From Pyrinomonadaceae bacterium (GTDB taxonomy: Bacteria > Acidobacteriota > Blastocatellia > Pyrinomonadales > Pyrinomonadaceae): a DNA stretch of 64,000 nt. How positions within the stretch are numbered: position 1 is the stretch's first letter; every line of letters starts with the position of its first letter. The translations under genes and the position numbers were made by a program. The DNA lies in assembly GCA_030841105.1 (NCBI GenBank), contig JAVEDE010000087.1, positions 1 to 64,000 on the forward strand, read 5' to 3'. Below are positions 43,122-53,194 of the stretch, piece by piece. A model generated the notes under the pieces. The model did no database searches and had not been told where the DNA came from. It saw only the letters and a program-made list of their open reading frames with translations.

Positions 43122-43862
43122 TCAGGTGCAGAGCGCGGGACTCGTCAGCGAGAATGTCCTGAAGACGCGTTCGGCCGTCTCGATCCCGGCGTAGACGACC
43201 GCATACTCAAAACTGGAAGTGACCTGCGGGTAGCAGGGCGGCAGGCGGCGCGTCGTGCCGAGGACGCCGCCGCGCACGGGGCGCAAGGGGACGCTGCCCT
43301 GATCCTTCAACTTGGCCGTGCCCGGTTCGAGCACGATGTAGCGGACGGACAAGTCTTCGACGCGCGTGCGCTGGTTGATGGGATCGAGGTCGAACCCATG
43401 CCCCTCTAATTCGATCCAGACGATGAAGGTTTTCGTCTCGGCGTTCTTCGCGCGCTTGGTCGCCTCGCCGCGCGTCATCTCGCCGCCGGAAGTGATCTGC
43501 AACCTGCGGCTGTCTTGCAGGCGACGCCCCACGACGCCCGGCAGGTTGTCCGCCATGCCGAGCGCGTAGCGCATCGAGCCTGACGTGTAGCCCGTGACGA
43601 GCAGCGAAATCTTTTCCGGTTCGGCCGTCGGTTCGGCGACGGGCGCAGCCGTGGCCTCGGCCGACTTCGGCACGGGCGGGTCGCTCTTCGGCTTCGCCAC
43701 ACGCCGCCCCGCCTGCGCGTAACCGACGCCGACCGCCGCCAGCATAACGAGCGCGCAACAGGCGACACAGACAGCGGCGACGAACGAACGCTCCGCTACG
43801 CTCTTGTCTTGGCGACGCGCCGCCAAGCCCTTGCCTCGCTCTGAAAATTTTAATTCACGCAT
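43122..43862 (-). CDS. Membrane-anchored protein of unknown function
   Basis: 246 aa. A basic N-terminus then a membrane or signal segment (FVAAVCVACCALVMLAAVGVGYAQA), a Pro/Ala/Glu linker and a soluble domain beginning KISLLVTGYTSGSMRYALGMADNLPGVVGRRLQDS. The domain has an alternating strand/helix pattern and two Cys, one at the C-terminal end (PALCT). No recognised family; a C-terminal lipid-binding or amyloid-type domain cannot be told. The 24-bp repeats at 43885 lie in its upstream region and may contain regulatory sites. Confidence 0.66.
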   Translation of the reverse strand: MRELKFSERGKGLAARRQDKSVAERSFVAAVCVACCALVMLAAVGVGYAQAGRRVAKPKSDPPVPKSAEATAAPVAEPTAEPEKISLLVTGYTSGSMRYALGMADNLPGVVGRRLQDSRRLQITSGGEMTRGEATKRAKNAETKTFIVWIELEGHGFDLDPINQRTRVEDLSVRYIVLEPGTAKLKDQGSVPLRPVRGGVLGTTRRLPPCYPQVTSSFEYAVVYAGIETAERVFRTFSLTSPALCT

Positions 43863-43884
43863 AACTATTTCACTCCGGCCGTCG

Positions 43885-43956
43885 CCGTAAACTTAACTCA
43901 ATCGAGCGCCGCAAAACTTAACTCGTCGAGTGTCGCAAACTTAACTCGTCGAGTCC
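43885..43956. repeat. 24-bp tandem repeats with TCGACGAGTTAAG core (site 2)
   Basis: Three 24-base units at 43885, 43909 and 43933. Read on the minus strand each has CTCGACGAGTTAAGTTT or a close variant. They are upstream of the minus-strand gene ending at 43122. Confidence 0.85.
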
Positions 43957-43969
43957 GGTTTGATGAAAC

Positions 43970-44548
43970 TCACGCTCGCGCGCCGAGCGGTTTGCCGCAG
44001 CGGTTGCAAAACTTGGCCGACGGGTCGCGTTGCGCCGCGCCGCAGTTTTCGCATGTGTGGCCGCGTCTGAGGTCTGCGCCGCAACCGGCGCAGAAGGCCG
44101 CGCCCGTCGTGTTGGTCGCGCCGCACGTCCCGCAACTGCCCGGCATCGGCGGCACGTACCCGCCCGCCTTGCGCGCGATGTGCGCCTCGATGATCTTCCA
44201 AGAGTCTTCCGTCAGGCGGTGCTGCCAGTACGCGCCGAGGGCTGGGAGCGCGAGCAGCAGCCCGGCCGAGAGGATCACTGCGACAGCCGCCACGGCCGCC
44301 TTGTCGAGCCACTTCTGCATGCCGATCTCGACGCGCGTGCCGCCGTGCTCCGGCGTGATCTTGATCGTCAGCGCGGCCGACAGCCCGGTCAGGTCGCGCA
44401 GCGTGCCGGACTTTCGCGCTTGCAGCACGGCGGTCTGCGCCACCTGCATGGATTGCACTTCGTAGTCGCCCTCGTCGAACAGACGGCGCAACTCCGCGAC
44501 CAAACTCTGCACGTCAACCTCAACGCCCGGATAATACCTGTTGTCCAT
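43970..44548 (-). CDS. Membrane protein with C-terminal zinc ribbons
   Basis: 192 aa. N-terminal soluble part (VDVQSLVAELRRLFDEGDYEVQSMQVAQTAVLQARK), one membrane helix (KAAVAAVAVILSAGLLLALPALGAYW), then two zinc ribbons (CGTCGATNTTGAAFCAGCG and CENCGAAQRDPSAKFCNRCGKPL). This layout is seen in acidobacterial proteins of unknown function. The first domain may resemble a DUF with a transcription-like fold. ATG preceded by AGGAG within GTCTCC...; located just below a heptamer element in a divergent spacer with the M28 gene. Confidence 0.72.
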   Translation of the reverse strand: MDNRYYPGVEVDVQSLVAELRRLFDEGDYEVQSMQVAQTAVLQARKSGTLRDLTGLSAALTIKITPEHGGTRVEIGMQKWLDKAAVAAVAVILSAGLLLALPALGAYWQHRLTEDSWKIIEAHIARKAGGYVPPMPGSCGTCGATNTTGAAFCAGCGADLRRGHTCENCGAAQRDPSAKFCNRCGKPLGARA

Positions 44549-44572
44549 AAGTCTCCTGAATGAAATGGGGAA

Positions 44573-44655
44573 AGGGGAAGGGGTAAAGGGTAAGGGTCAA
44601 AACAGAAATTCGTGTCGAGCTTTTTTCTCCACCTTTACCCTTTACCCCTTCCCCT
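44573..44655. repeat. Heptamer inverted array (GGGGAAG/GGGTAAA) in a divergent spacer
   Basis: Left arm 44573-44597 and right arm 44631-44655 pair over 25 bases with one mismatch; loop 33 bases ending TTTTTTC. Both flanking genes point away from it, so here it cannot be a simple end-of-gene terminator. Confidence 0.86.
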
Positions 44656-44760
44656 AATGTCTATTCCTTTGCCGCGCCTTTTCGCGTAAACTCATTCTAC
44701 GCTCAAACGCGCCTGACAGTTCAACGTAGACGCGCAATCTTCTCTAGGAGACTCGACTAC

Positions 44761-46989
44761 ATGAAAGCACCCGTGCGCGCCGCCCTCGCGCTCTGCCTGA
44801 CCATCAACTTTATCGCCGCCGCGTTCAGCCCGCGCGCACGCGCCCGGACGACGCAGGCCGCCGCCACGCTCGACGGCTTCACCGCCACAGAGTCGGACGC
44901 CGAGCGGCAACTCGAAGAACGTTTCCGCGCCGTGCCGTTGCCCGTGTCGGCGCGCGAACACCTGCGCACGCTCACGCGCGAGCCGCACGTCGCGGGCACG
45001 CCCGAAGACTACCGCACGGCCGTCTACGTCCGCGATCAACTGCGCAAGTTCGGCATCAGCGCGGAACTCAGAGAGTATCAAGTGTTGCTCCCGTACCCGA
45101 AACACCCGACGATGCTCGAAATCATCGCGCCGCGCCGCGAGAGCCTCAAACTTGAGGAAGCCGTCCTGCCGCAAGACCCTTCTTCCTCGCATCAACGCAT
45201 CATCCCGCTCTTCAACGGCTACTCCGCGACGGGCGACGTGACCGCCCCGCTCGTCTACGTCAACTACGGTCTACCGGACGACTACGCCGCGCTGAAAAAG
45301 ATCAACGTGGACGTAAAAGGCAAGATCGTCATCGCGCGTTACGGCCGTTCGTTCCGCGGCGTGAAGGCGAAGGTGGCGGAAGAGAACGGCGCGGTCGGTC
45401 TCATCATCTACTCCGACCCGGCCGACGACGGCTACACGCAGGGCGACGTTTACCCGAACGGCCCTTGGCGGCCGGAGACTTCGGCGCAGCGCGGCTCTGT
45501 TCTTTACCTCTTCCAGTATCCCGGCGACCCGCTCACGCCGGGCAAGCCCGCCGTCGCCGGGACGGTGCGGCTCAAACAGGACGACCCCGCGCTCAACATC
45601 CCGCGCATTCCCGTCCAGCCGATCTCCTATGGCGACGCGCGCCGCCTGCTCGAACCGCTGCACGGTCCCGTGCGCCCCGCAGGCTTTCAGGGCGGGTTGC
45701 CCTTCGCCTACCACGTCGGCGGCACAGAGGACGTGCGCGTCCACTTGAAGACCTCGATGGATTTTCAAGTCCGCACGATCTGGAACGTCATCGGCCGCAT
45801 CGAGGGCGCGGAGGAAAAAGATCGTTGGGTCGTCATCGGCAATCACCGCGACGCTTGGACGTTCGGCGCGGTTGACCCGAACAGCGGCACGGCCTCCATG
45901 CTCGAACTCGCGCGCGGCTTCGGCGAACTATTGAAACAGAACTGGCGACCGCGCCGCACGATCATCTTCGGCAGTTGGGACGGCGAGGAGCACGGCCTCA
46001 TCGGCTCGACCGAGTGGGTCGAAGAGAACGCCGCCGAGTTGCGCGAAAAGGCCGTCGCCTATCTCAACATGGACTCGGCCGTCTCCGGCGCGAACTTCGG
46101 CGCGTCGAGCGTGCCGACGCTGTGGAAACTGATCCGCGCGGCGGCGCGCGACGTGCGCGATCCGAAGACGGGCAAGTCGGTCTATCAAGCGTGGCAGGAT
46201 CGCGTCAACGACGCGCGCCCCGAAGCGGAGTTGACCGACGCGGGCGCAGGCACGGATGCGCCCATCGCAGAGGCGCGCATCAACGCGCTCGGTTCGGGTT
46301 CGGACTACACGCCCTTCCTCCAACACATCGGCGTGACCTCGCTCGACATGGGCTTCGGCGGCGACTACGGCGTCTATCATTCGGCTTACGATTCGTTCAA
46401 CTGGATGGAGAAATTCGGCGACCCCAATTTCGTCTACCACGTCGCCGCCGCGCAAATCTGGGGCACGATGACTCTGCGCCTCGCCAACTCGCGCGCGCTC
46501 CCCTTCGACTATGCCGACTACGCGGCGGAAGTCCGCAACTTCATCAACGAGACGCAGAAGACCGCCGCGCGCCGCAAACTCGCTGACGACTTCGACGCGA
46601 AAGCGATGCTCGATGCCGTAGAGCAATTAGCCGGACAGGCAAATCGGACTAAAGTTGAAATCACAAACGTACTTAGTCAAATCGAGGATTCGCGCACCCG
46701 CGCCGACGACACGCACGCGCGCGCCGTCGCGCGCCTCAAGCGCATCAACGACAGTCTCATCGCCGCCGAGCGCGCGCTGACGGACGAGCGCGGCCTGCGC
46801 GGGCGCGCGTGGTACAGGCATCAGATTTACGCGCCCGGCCTCTACACGGGCTACGCCGCGCAACCGCTGCCCGATCTGCGTCAGGCGATTGACGACCGCA
46901 ACACTACGAACGCACGCGAAGCTGCCACACGCATCACGGAAGCCGTCCGCCGCGCTGTCGCCGTGCTGAAAGCCGGGAGGGAAAACTAA
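44761..46989 (+). CDS. M28-family zinc peptidase (glutamate carboxypeptidase II-like)
   Basis: 742 aa with N-terminal signal (AALALCLTINFIAAAFSPRARA) and PA domain. Metal ligands of the co-catalytic zinc site: VVIGNHRDAWTFGAVDPNSG (His, Asp), GSWDGEEHGLIGSTEWVE (Glu pair), YLNMDSAVSG (Asp) and YHSAYDSFNWM (His). C-terminal helical part resembles the transferrin-receptor-like dimerisation domain. This matches the GCPII/NAALADase architecture; in bacteria such enzymes degrade peptides outside the cell. TAGGAG lies 10 bases before the ATG. A strong bidirectional hairpin lies after it. Confidence 0.92.
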   Translation: MKAPVRAALALCLTINFIAAAFSPRARARTTQAAATLDGFTATESDAERQLEERFRAVPLPVSAREHLRTLTREPHVAGTPEDYRTAVYVRDQLRKFGISAELREYQVLLPYPKHPTMLEIIAPRRESLKLEEAVLPQDPSSSHQRIIPLFNGYSATGDVTAPLVYVNYGLPDDYAALKKINVDVKGKIVIARYGRSFRGVKAKVAEENGAVGLIIYSDPADDGYTQGDVYPNGPWRPETSAQRGSVLYLFQYPGDPLTPGKPAVAGTVRLKQDDPALNIPRIPVQPISYGDARRLLEPLHGPVRPAGFQGGLPFAYHVGGTEDVRVHLKTSMDFQVRTIWNVIGRIEGAEEKDRWVVIGNHRDAWTFGAVDPNSGTASMLELARGFGELLKQNWRPRRTIIFGSWDGEEHGLIGSTEWVEENAAELREKAVAYLNMDSAVSGANFGASSVPTLWKLIRAAARDVRDPKTGKSVYQAWQDRVNDARPEAELTDAGAGTDAPIAEARINALGSGSDYTPFLQHIGVTSLDMGFGGDYGVYHSAYDSFNWMEKFGDPNFVYHVAAAQIWGTMTLRLANSRALPFDYADYAAEVRNFINETQKTAARRKLADDFDAKAMLDAVEQLAGQANRTKVEITNVLSQIEDSRTRADDTHARAVARLKRINDSLIAAERALTDERGLRGRAWYRHQIYAPGLYTGYAAQPLPDLRQAIDDRNTTNAREAATRITEAVRRAVAVLKAGREN

Positions 46990-47035
46990 ACACGCGCCAG
47001 TCGGGTTAACTAAACGCGCGCGGGTCGAGTTAAAA
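46988..47035. repeat. 24-bp tandem repeats with TCGGGTTAA core (site 3)
   Basis: Units at 46988-47011 and 47012-47035 share AAACRCGCGC and TCGRGTTAA. Directly after the M28 stop. Relates to sites at 32446 and 43885. Confidence 0.72.
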
Positions 47036-47044
47036 GTAACTAAC

Positions 47045-47102
47045 GCTCAACATCCCGATCGCAATTCACGTCCGCTCAACATCCCGATTGCAATTCACGT
47101 CG
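47045..47102 (+). repeat. 29-bp direct repeat, two copies
   Basis: 47045-47073 and 47074-47102 differ at two positions; they start GCTCAACATCCCGAT and end CAATTCACGTC. The end of the second overlaps the arm of the 47096-47144 hairpin. Confidence 0.93.
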
Positions 47103-47144
47103 AAGGCCGCCGGATTCTTTTACGATCCGGCGGCCTTCGACGTG
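47096..47144. terminator. 20-bp bidirectional terminator
   Basis: Perfect 20-bp stem, CACGTCGAAGGCCGCCGGAT with its complement, loop TCTTTTACG. Lies between convergent M28 (+) and coiled-coil (-) genes. Confidence 0.88.
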
Positions 47145-47165
47145 TCGTGTGTGAAGCGGCGAGGC

Positions 47166-47792
47166 TCAGGGTTTCTTCTTCTCGTCCTTCTTCTCGTCCT
47201 TCTTGTCGCCCTTCTTTTCGTCCTTCTTCTCCGTCGTCTCCGCGGGCAATTGCTTCGCCGCGTCGAGCACTTGTTCGAGGCTGTCAATGGTTTGTTCGAG
47301 GGCTTCGCGTTCGCCTTCTTCCTCCGCGCCCGCGCGCAGCGCAGTGAGTTGTGGGAGGAAGCGCGCGGCGGCGGCGGCGAGATGCTTGACGGCCTTTGGG
47401 ATCGTGGAACTATTGGGCGAGCGCGCGCCCACGTCGTCAATGTTGTTGATGGCTTCGTCGAGGATGCGCGCGAGGTCGTTGAACAGTTGGGCGCGCGTGC
47501 CCTTCGGGAGTTCGCCCCACTTCTCCGCATCTTTTGCCGACGGCGCAACCGCCGCGCCGCCGACGACTGCGGCGACGCGCCGCTCGGCGATCTTGACGAA
47601 GAGTGAGACGCGGCGGTCGAGTTCCTGCGTGTCGCGCACCATCTCTACTTCCTGCTCCGTCAGGTGTTCGCGCCTCTGCACAGACGCGGCGTCGGCGCGC
47701 GCGACGGGCAGCAGCGAGACGGCGGCGAGCGCGAGCAGCAACAGCAGCAGCGACGCGCTCCGGCGCGTGAGACGTGGGGTAAAGTTTTTCAT
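47166..47792 (-). CDS. Secreted helical protein with Lys/Glu/Asp tail
   Basis: 208 aa from the ATG at 47792. Signal peptide (SLLLLLLALAAVSLLPVARA) then a helical domain: EQEVEMVRDTQELDRRVSLFVKIAERRVAAVV, long amphipathic helices, and a C-terminal tail of KKDEKKGDKKDEKKDEKKKP. No family recognised; the pairing of a helical domain with a strongly charged tail occurs in envelope proteins of Acidobacteriota. Follows the related gene 47835-48377 in the same direction, so they form a two-gene operon. Confidence 0.74.
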   Translation of the reverse strand: MKNFTPRLTRRSASLLLLLLALAAVSLLPVARADAASVQRREHLTEQEVEMVRDTQELDRRVSLFVKIAERRVAAVVGGAAVAPSAKDAEKWGELPKGTRAQLFNDLARILDEAINNIDDVGARSPNSSTIPKAVKHLAAAAARFLPQLTALRAGAEEEGEREALEQTIDSLEQVLDAAKQLPAETTEKKDEKKGDKKDEKKDEKKKP

Positions 47793-47834
47793 CGTGTGGC
47801 TCACTTGATCAGAGTTTGCGTTGTGTCGCACGCG

Positions 47835-48377
47835 TCAGCGCACGACCGTGTCGCTGTAGAAGGCTTCGAGGGCTTCGGTGCGTAAATCGCGCAGGAGTCG
47901 GACGAGCGCGAGCACGTTGCCCGCGAACTCGCCCGGCGTCGCGCGGCGCACGGCCTCGACGCGCGCGGTGTGTCTGTGCAGAGACTGTTCGAGGCGTTTG
48001 AAGAGATCGCGCGAACTGCGCCCGCCGTCGCCCGCGCGGTATAAATATTGGATGGCGTCTTCCATCAACGCCTGATAGACGCCGAGATCGGCGGTGGCGG
48101 CGTTGAACTGTTTGAGTTCCGTCTGCTGTTCGGCGCGCGTGAGCCGCGCCTCGGCCAGTTCGAGACTCAGACGTGTGCGCTCCTTATCGTCGCGCGCCGC
48201 AGACAACTGCGTGCGCGCCTCGCGCGGGATGTAGACCATCGGCGGCGGCGCGGCCTGCATCGGCACGACCAACTCCTGCGCGCGCGCTTCGGACGCGGAC
48301 GCCGACAGGGAAGCGGCGCACAGCAACGCCGACAGCAGCACGACGAGACGCTTGCGATAGAGAATTGAACGATTCAT
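47835..48377 (-). CDS. Secreted helical protein, operon partner
   Basis: 180 aa from the ATG at 48377. Signal peptide (LVVLLSALLCAASLSASASEARA) then helical: TRLSLELAEARLTRAEQQTELKQFNAATADLGVYQALMEDAIQYLYR. The helix pattern and position just upstream of the gene at 47166 suggest that the two products act together, as both have similar size and helical content. No catalytic motif. Function unknown. Confidence 0.72.
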   Translation of the reverse strand: MNRSILYRKRLVVLLSALLCAASLSASASEARAQELVVPMQAAPPPMVYIPREARTQLSAARDDKERTRLSLELAEARLTRAEQQTELKQFNAATADLGVYQALMEDAIQYLYRAGDGGRSSRDLFKRLEQSLHRHTARVEAVRRATPGEFAGNVLALVRLLRDLRTEALEAFYSDTVVR

Positions 48378-48502
48378 GTGTGCGTGCGACGAACTAACGC
48401 CCGGCATCAGTGGCGCGCCGACAACTTTGAAGATAAAAGATATGTTGGAGTGCGCGTCCGCTGCACGTTGTTGTTAGGCTTTGTCCGATGATAGACATGA
48501 GA

Positions 48503-48952
48503 TTAATGTTGAGCCGCATGACCTTTCCCCATCCCTTTTATAAAAGCTGCTTTATATTTGCTATACCCCAAATGCGAGCAGAGGTCTGTTGATAACTTGC
48601 CAACTGAGCCATCTGCGACGACGAAATACGTTTCTCCTAACGTGTAAGGCACTCCGCAGGCGGAGGTGTACGCTGCCGTCATGATAACAACTTCAGACCC
48701 CTGAACGCCCTTCCAATATCTCTCGACCTCGAATGTAACTTTTGACTGCTGATAACTCGGGTCTGTTTCGATCTTAGTTACCCGTCCCGTGAAAACCGCT
48801 CCCCTCACCCCCTTGAGCCACCGCTTGTAATTAGTCTTTGCGGCAGTTCCTTTTTTGGCGGTGTTAACTTCGACGCAAGAACAAGCATAAGCGGCATTTT
48901 CAGCAAGCCCGATGAGAACTATCATGCCCGTCAGTAACACTACTTTCCGCAT
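48503..48952 (-). CDS. Secreted protein with NTR/TIMP-like domain
   Basis: 149 aa from the ATG at 48952 (an earlier start at 48979 is possible). Signal peptide (KVVLLTGMIVLIGLAENAAYA) then ACSCVEV directly at the mature end, followed by AVFTGRVTKIETD, VTFEVERYWKGVQGSEVVIMTAA, SACGVPYTLGETYFVVAD, STDLCSHLG. CxC at the mature start, F-G-V-V, WKG, CG and final C are the pattern of the netrin/TIMP-like (NTR) module in bacterial secreted proteins. The gene is notably AT-richer than its neighbours, so it may be recently acquired. Role unknown. Confidence 0.6.
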   Translation of the reverse strand: MRKVVLLTGMIVLIGLAENAAYACSCVEVNTAKKGTAAKTNYKRWLKGVRGAVFTGRVTKIETDPSYQQSKVTFEVERYWKGVQGSEVVIMTAAYTSACGVPYTLGETYFVVADGSVGKLSTDLCSHLGYSKYKAAFIKGMGKGHAAQH

Positions 48953-49049
48953 CCTCTTTCCTTTCCTATAAGACACCACTCAACAGCAGCCTAACTACCG
49001 ACTAACCCTCGGCGTGCTGACGCTCCTCGGATTCAAATTCTTCTCCGGC

Positions 49050-50411
49050 CTAATCCTTCTTCTTCTTCACGCCCTGCCCGAGTTTGATCTGCTTGCGCAA
49101 GTTCGGCAGGCGCAGATTGACCTTCTCCATCTCCAAATTGTTCTGCGCGGCGTCGGCCTTCGCCAGAAACGTTTCGTAGGCCGCGAGCGCGAGTTCGAAT
49201 TCGCCCGTCAGGTCGTAGGCGCGCGCGAGGAGAAAATAGGTGACGGGCAGATCGGGGCGCGCGCGGTTGAGCCACCGGTATTCGACGAGCGCGTCCGGGT
49301 ACTGCTTGAGCGCGTCGAGGGCGGTGGCGAGGTTCGCGTGCGCCGCGTAGTCGTCGGGCGCGCTGGCGAGGATGCGCCGCAGGAGGGGAACGGCCTCGGC
49401 CGAGCGGCGCGCCTGCACGAGCGCGGACGCGTAGCCGGTCGCGTAGTTGACGCTGGTCGGGGCGAGTTCGGCGGCGCGGCGGTAATGCGTGAGCGACTTG
49501 TCCGGTTCGTTGGTGCGATACTTTTCGCCCGCGAGCGCGTGGAAGTTGGCGAGGCGCGCGCGCAACTGCGTCGAGTCGGGCGCGGCCTTGAGAGCAGTTT
49601 CGACATCGGCGATGGCGCGTTCGTAGTCGTCCGTGTCGGCGGCGAGTTCCGTCCGCTCCTCGATGGCGGCGACGTTGCCCGGATCGAGTTCGAGCGCGCG
49701 TGCGACGCTCTCCGCGGCGGCGGCCTTGTCCCCGGCGGTGCGTTCGATGCGGGCGCGCTCCGCCCACACGGGGGCGGTTGCGTTCGGGGCTGAGGCGGCA
49801 CGCCGGATCAGTTTGACGGCCTCTTCCTTTGCGCCCGCGCGCAGGCGCAGCGAGGCGAGGGCTGAGAGGGCGTTCGCGTCTTTCGCGTCGAGTTCGACGG
49901 CGCGACTGAGAAACGGCTCGGCGCGCGTGTCGTCGCCCGCGCGGACTAACAGGAGTCCGAGCGCGAGTTGCGGCAGCGACCAATCGCGGCGCAGTTCGAC
50001 GGCGCGGCGCAGAGACTTCTCCGCGCCCGGTAGTTGTTTGAGCGCGACGAGCGCGACGCCCTTTTGATATTCCGCTTCGGGAAATTCGGGGCGCACCTTG
50101 ATGGCCTCGCCATAGAGTTCGACGGCGCGCGCGAGGTCGCCTTTGGCATGCGCGTCCTGCGCGCGGTTGAAGATCGCCACCGGATCGGCTTCGCCGCTGT
50201 CGTCATCGTCGTCCGTCTGCGCGTACAAGGGCGCGGCGCAGGCGACGACGAGCAGAAGCGACCAGACGAGGGCGCGTGCGTTGAAGTGCGAAAGAAAAGG
50301 ACGTGTGAGTCTCAACTGCGACTGCTTTCGTTCGGATGTGAATTTGGTTGCCGGAACGTGAACCGAAAGAGGCGACGGCGACGCCGAAAGGCGGCTCTGC
50401 CGCGCGAGCAT
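49050..50411 (-). CDS. Large secreted TPR protein
   Basis: 453 aa from the ATG at 50411. An N-terminal basic region then a hydrophobic segment (RALVWSLLLVVACAAPLYA) acting as signal or anchor. About 10 TPR units with NRAQDAHAKGDLARAVELYGEAIKVRPEFPEAEYQKG pattern cover almost all the rest. It ends in a lysine-rich tail (GVKKKKD). A TPR scaffold in the periplasm; partner unknown. Neighbour LarE is divergent. Confidence 0.82.
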   Translation of the reverse strand: MLARQSRLSASPSPLSVHVPATKFTSERKQSQLRLTRPFLSHFNARALVWSLLLVVACAAPLYAQTDDDDDSGEADPVAIFNRAQDAHAKGDLARAVELYGEAIKVRPEFPEAEYQKGVALVALKQLPGAEKSLRRAVELRRDWSLPQLALGLLLVRAGDDTRAEPFLSRAVELDAKDANALSALASLRLRAGAKEEAVKLIRRAASAPNATAPVWAERARIERTAGDKAAAAESVARALELDPGNVAAIEERTELAADTDDYERAIADVETALKAAPDSTQLRARLANFHALAGEKYRTNEPDKSLTHYRRAAELAPTSVNYATGYASALVQARRSAEAVPLLRRILASAPDDYAAHANLATALDALKQYPDALVEYRWLNRARPDLPVTYFLLARAYDLTGEFELALAAYETFLAKADAAQNNLEMEKVNLRLPNLRKQIKLGQGVKKKKD

Positions 50412-50629
50412 AACACGCGTTGCGAAGACGCGTCCACGACCTCTCCTGACGAACCGGCGCGCTTTGTATGGATGATGGGTTGCGTCCTTCAAGATGCCTG
50501 CGATAACATGCGACTCATCCTGATTTTCAAACTCAAACTTCGGTTCGGCCGCCGCACGGGCGGCGACGCGCGGCCGGGCAAGTCGGCCGCCCTACTCAAA
50601 ACGGACGCGGGTCTTGAAGCGGAGCGACG

Positions 50630-51514
50630 ATGGCTGTGAGCGGTTCGGTAGTCGAAGAGATTCTGCGCGACGACGGCGAAGCGGAAACAATTTCGCCCGA
50701 AGCGGCCGGGAAAGAACTCGCCCTGCGCGCACTCTTCCGCGAGATGCGATCCGTGCTCGTCGCCTTCTCCGGCGGCGTTGACAGTTCCTACGTGGCCTAC
50801 GTCGCCGCGGGTGAACTCGGCGACGCCGCGCTGTGCGTGACGGGCGAATCGGCGAGCCTCGCCGCGCACCAGCGTTCGCAGGCCACAGACATCGCCGCGC
50901 GCTTCGGCTTCCGCCACGAGACGCTCGACACCGAAGAGATGTCCGACCCGCGCTACACGGCCAACGCGGGCGACCGCTGCTATTTCTGCAAGACCGAACT
51001 CTACTCGAAACTCGCACCCGTCGCCGCCGCGCGCGGATTCAGTTGCGTCGTGGACGGCTCGACCACGGACGACCTCGGCGACTACCGCCCCGGTCGTGCC
51101 GCCGCCGTCGAACACGGCGTGCGCAGCCCGCTCGTCGAAGTCGGCATGTCGAAGCGAGAGGTGCGCGCGCTCAGCCGCCGCGCCGGACTCCCGACGTGGG
51201 ACGCGCCCGCCAGCCCCTGTCTCTCTTCGCGCATCGCCTACGGGACGGCCGTCACGATCAAACGCCTGCGCGAAGTGGAGACGGGCGAAGAGATCATGCG
51301 CTCGCTCGGTTTCCGCGAGTTTCGCGTCAGGCATCACGACGAACTGGTGCGCCTCGAAATAGCCCCGGCGGAACTAGAGAACGCGCTCCGGCGCGAAGTC
51401 ACGGACGAACTCGCGCGCCGTTTTCGCGCCCTCGGCTTCCGCTACGTGACGCTCGACCTCCACGGCTATCGCACGGGCGCGATGAACGAAGTCTTGAAAA
51501 GCAGTGACAAGTGA
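50630..51514 (+). CDS. larE: ATP-dependent sacrificial sulfur transferase LarE
   Basis: 294 aa. PP-loop SGGVDSSY at 47-54, CYFCKTELYSKL (Cys117, Cys120), and SPCLSSRIAYGTAVT with Cys197, aligned to the sacrificial Cys of Lactobacillus LarE (Cys176 there). It adds sulphur to pyridinium-dicarboxylic acid mononucleotide when the nickel pincer cofactor is made. LarB, LarC and LarA are not in the window. A GGAG-like sequence precedes the ATG. Final residues SSDK and the stop are read from a heptamer repeat. Confidence 0.88.
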   Translation: MAVSGSVVEEILRDDGEAETISPEAAGKELALRALFREMRSVLVAFSGGVDSSYVAYVAAGELGDAALCVTGESASLAAHQRSQATDIAARFGFRHETLDTEEMSDPRYTANAGDRCYFCKTELYSKLAPVAAARGFSCVVDGSTTDDLGDYRPGRAAAVEHGVRSPLVEVGMSKREVRALSRRAGLPTWDAPASPCLSSRIAYGTAVTIKRLREVETGEEIMRSLGFREFRVRHHDELVRLEIAPAELENALRREVTDELARRFRALGFRYVTLDLHGYRTGAMNEVLKSSDK

Positions 51515-51593
51515 CAGGTGACGAGTGACAAGTTGAAAACTAAAAACTTGTCTTGATTCCTGCTCGTCACTTGTCACTCGTCACTTGTCACTG
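51502..51593. repeat. Heptamer inverted array, GTGACAA type
   Basis: Left arm 51502-51532 and right arm 51563-51593 pair over 31 bases with about four mismatches; loop 30 bases containing ACTTGTCTTG. LarE stop 51512-51514 lies in the left arm. The next gene has AGGAG of its own. Confidence 0.83.
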
Positions 51594-51617
51594 TCTTATC
51601 GTCACTAGGAGATTAAA

Positions 51618-52901
<1,284 letters not shown>

Positions 52902-53052
52902 CAAAAACGTGTAGGGATTTTTAATGCTAAGTGGTGAAAAAGTCTTGATTTCCGCGCCAATGTAGAGTATGGTCTGCCGGAATTCGTTATGTAGGAGCAC
53001 TATCGGAAAGTGTAGCTTGACGATAAAGTTCCGACATTTCGAGTTCGCGGCG

Positions 53053-53081
53053 TTGACAGGGGCGTCACTGTTTTGTATAAG
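53053..53081 (+). promoter_or_regulatory. Near-consensus promoter of the OmpA-like gene
   Basis: TTGACA (53053-53058), 17-base spacer, TATAAG (53076-53081). Transcription would start near 53088, leaving a leader of about 340 bases. Confidence 0.78.
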
Positions 53082-53194
53082 CAGTAACGTCTTTAAGTTA
53101 ATCAGGCTAAAGAAGAATACAGTTGAGAGGCGCAAAGAGGCAGGTTTTAAGCGCCCGCGAACACAGAATACGTGTTCGGCTCCTCTCGCTGCTC

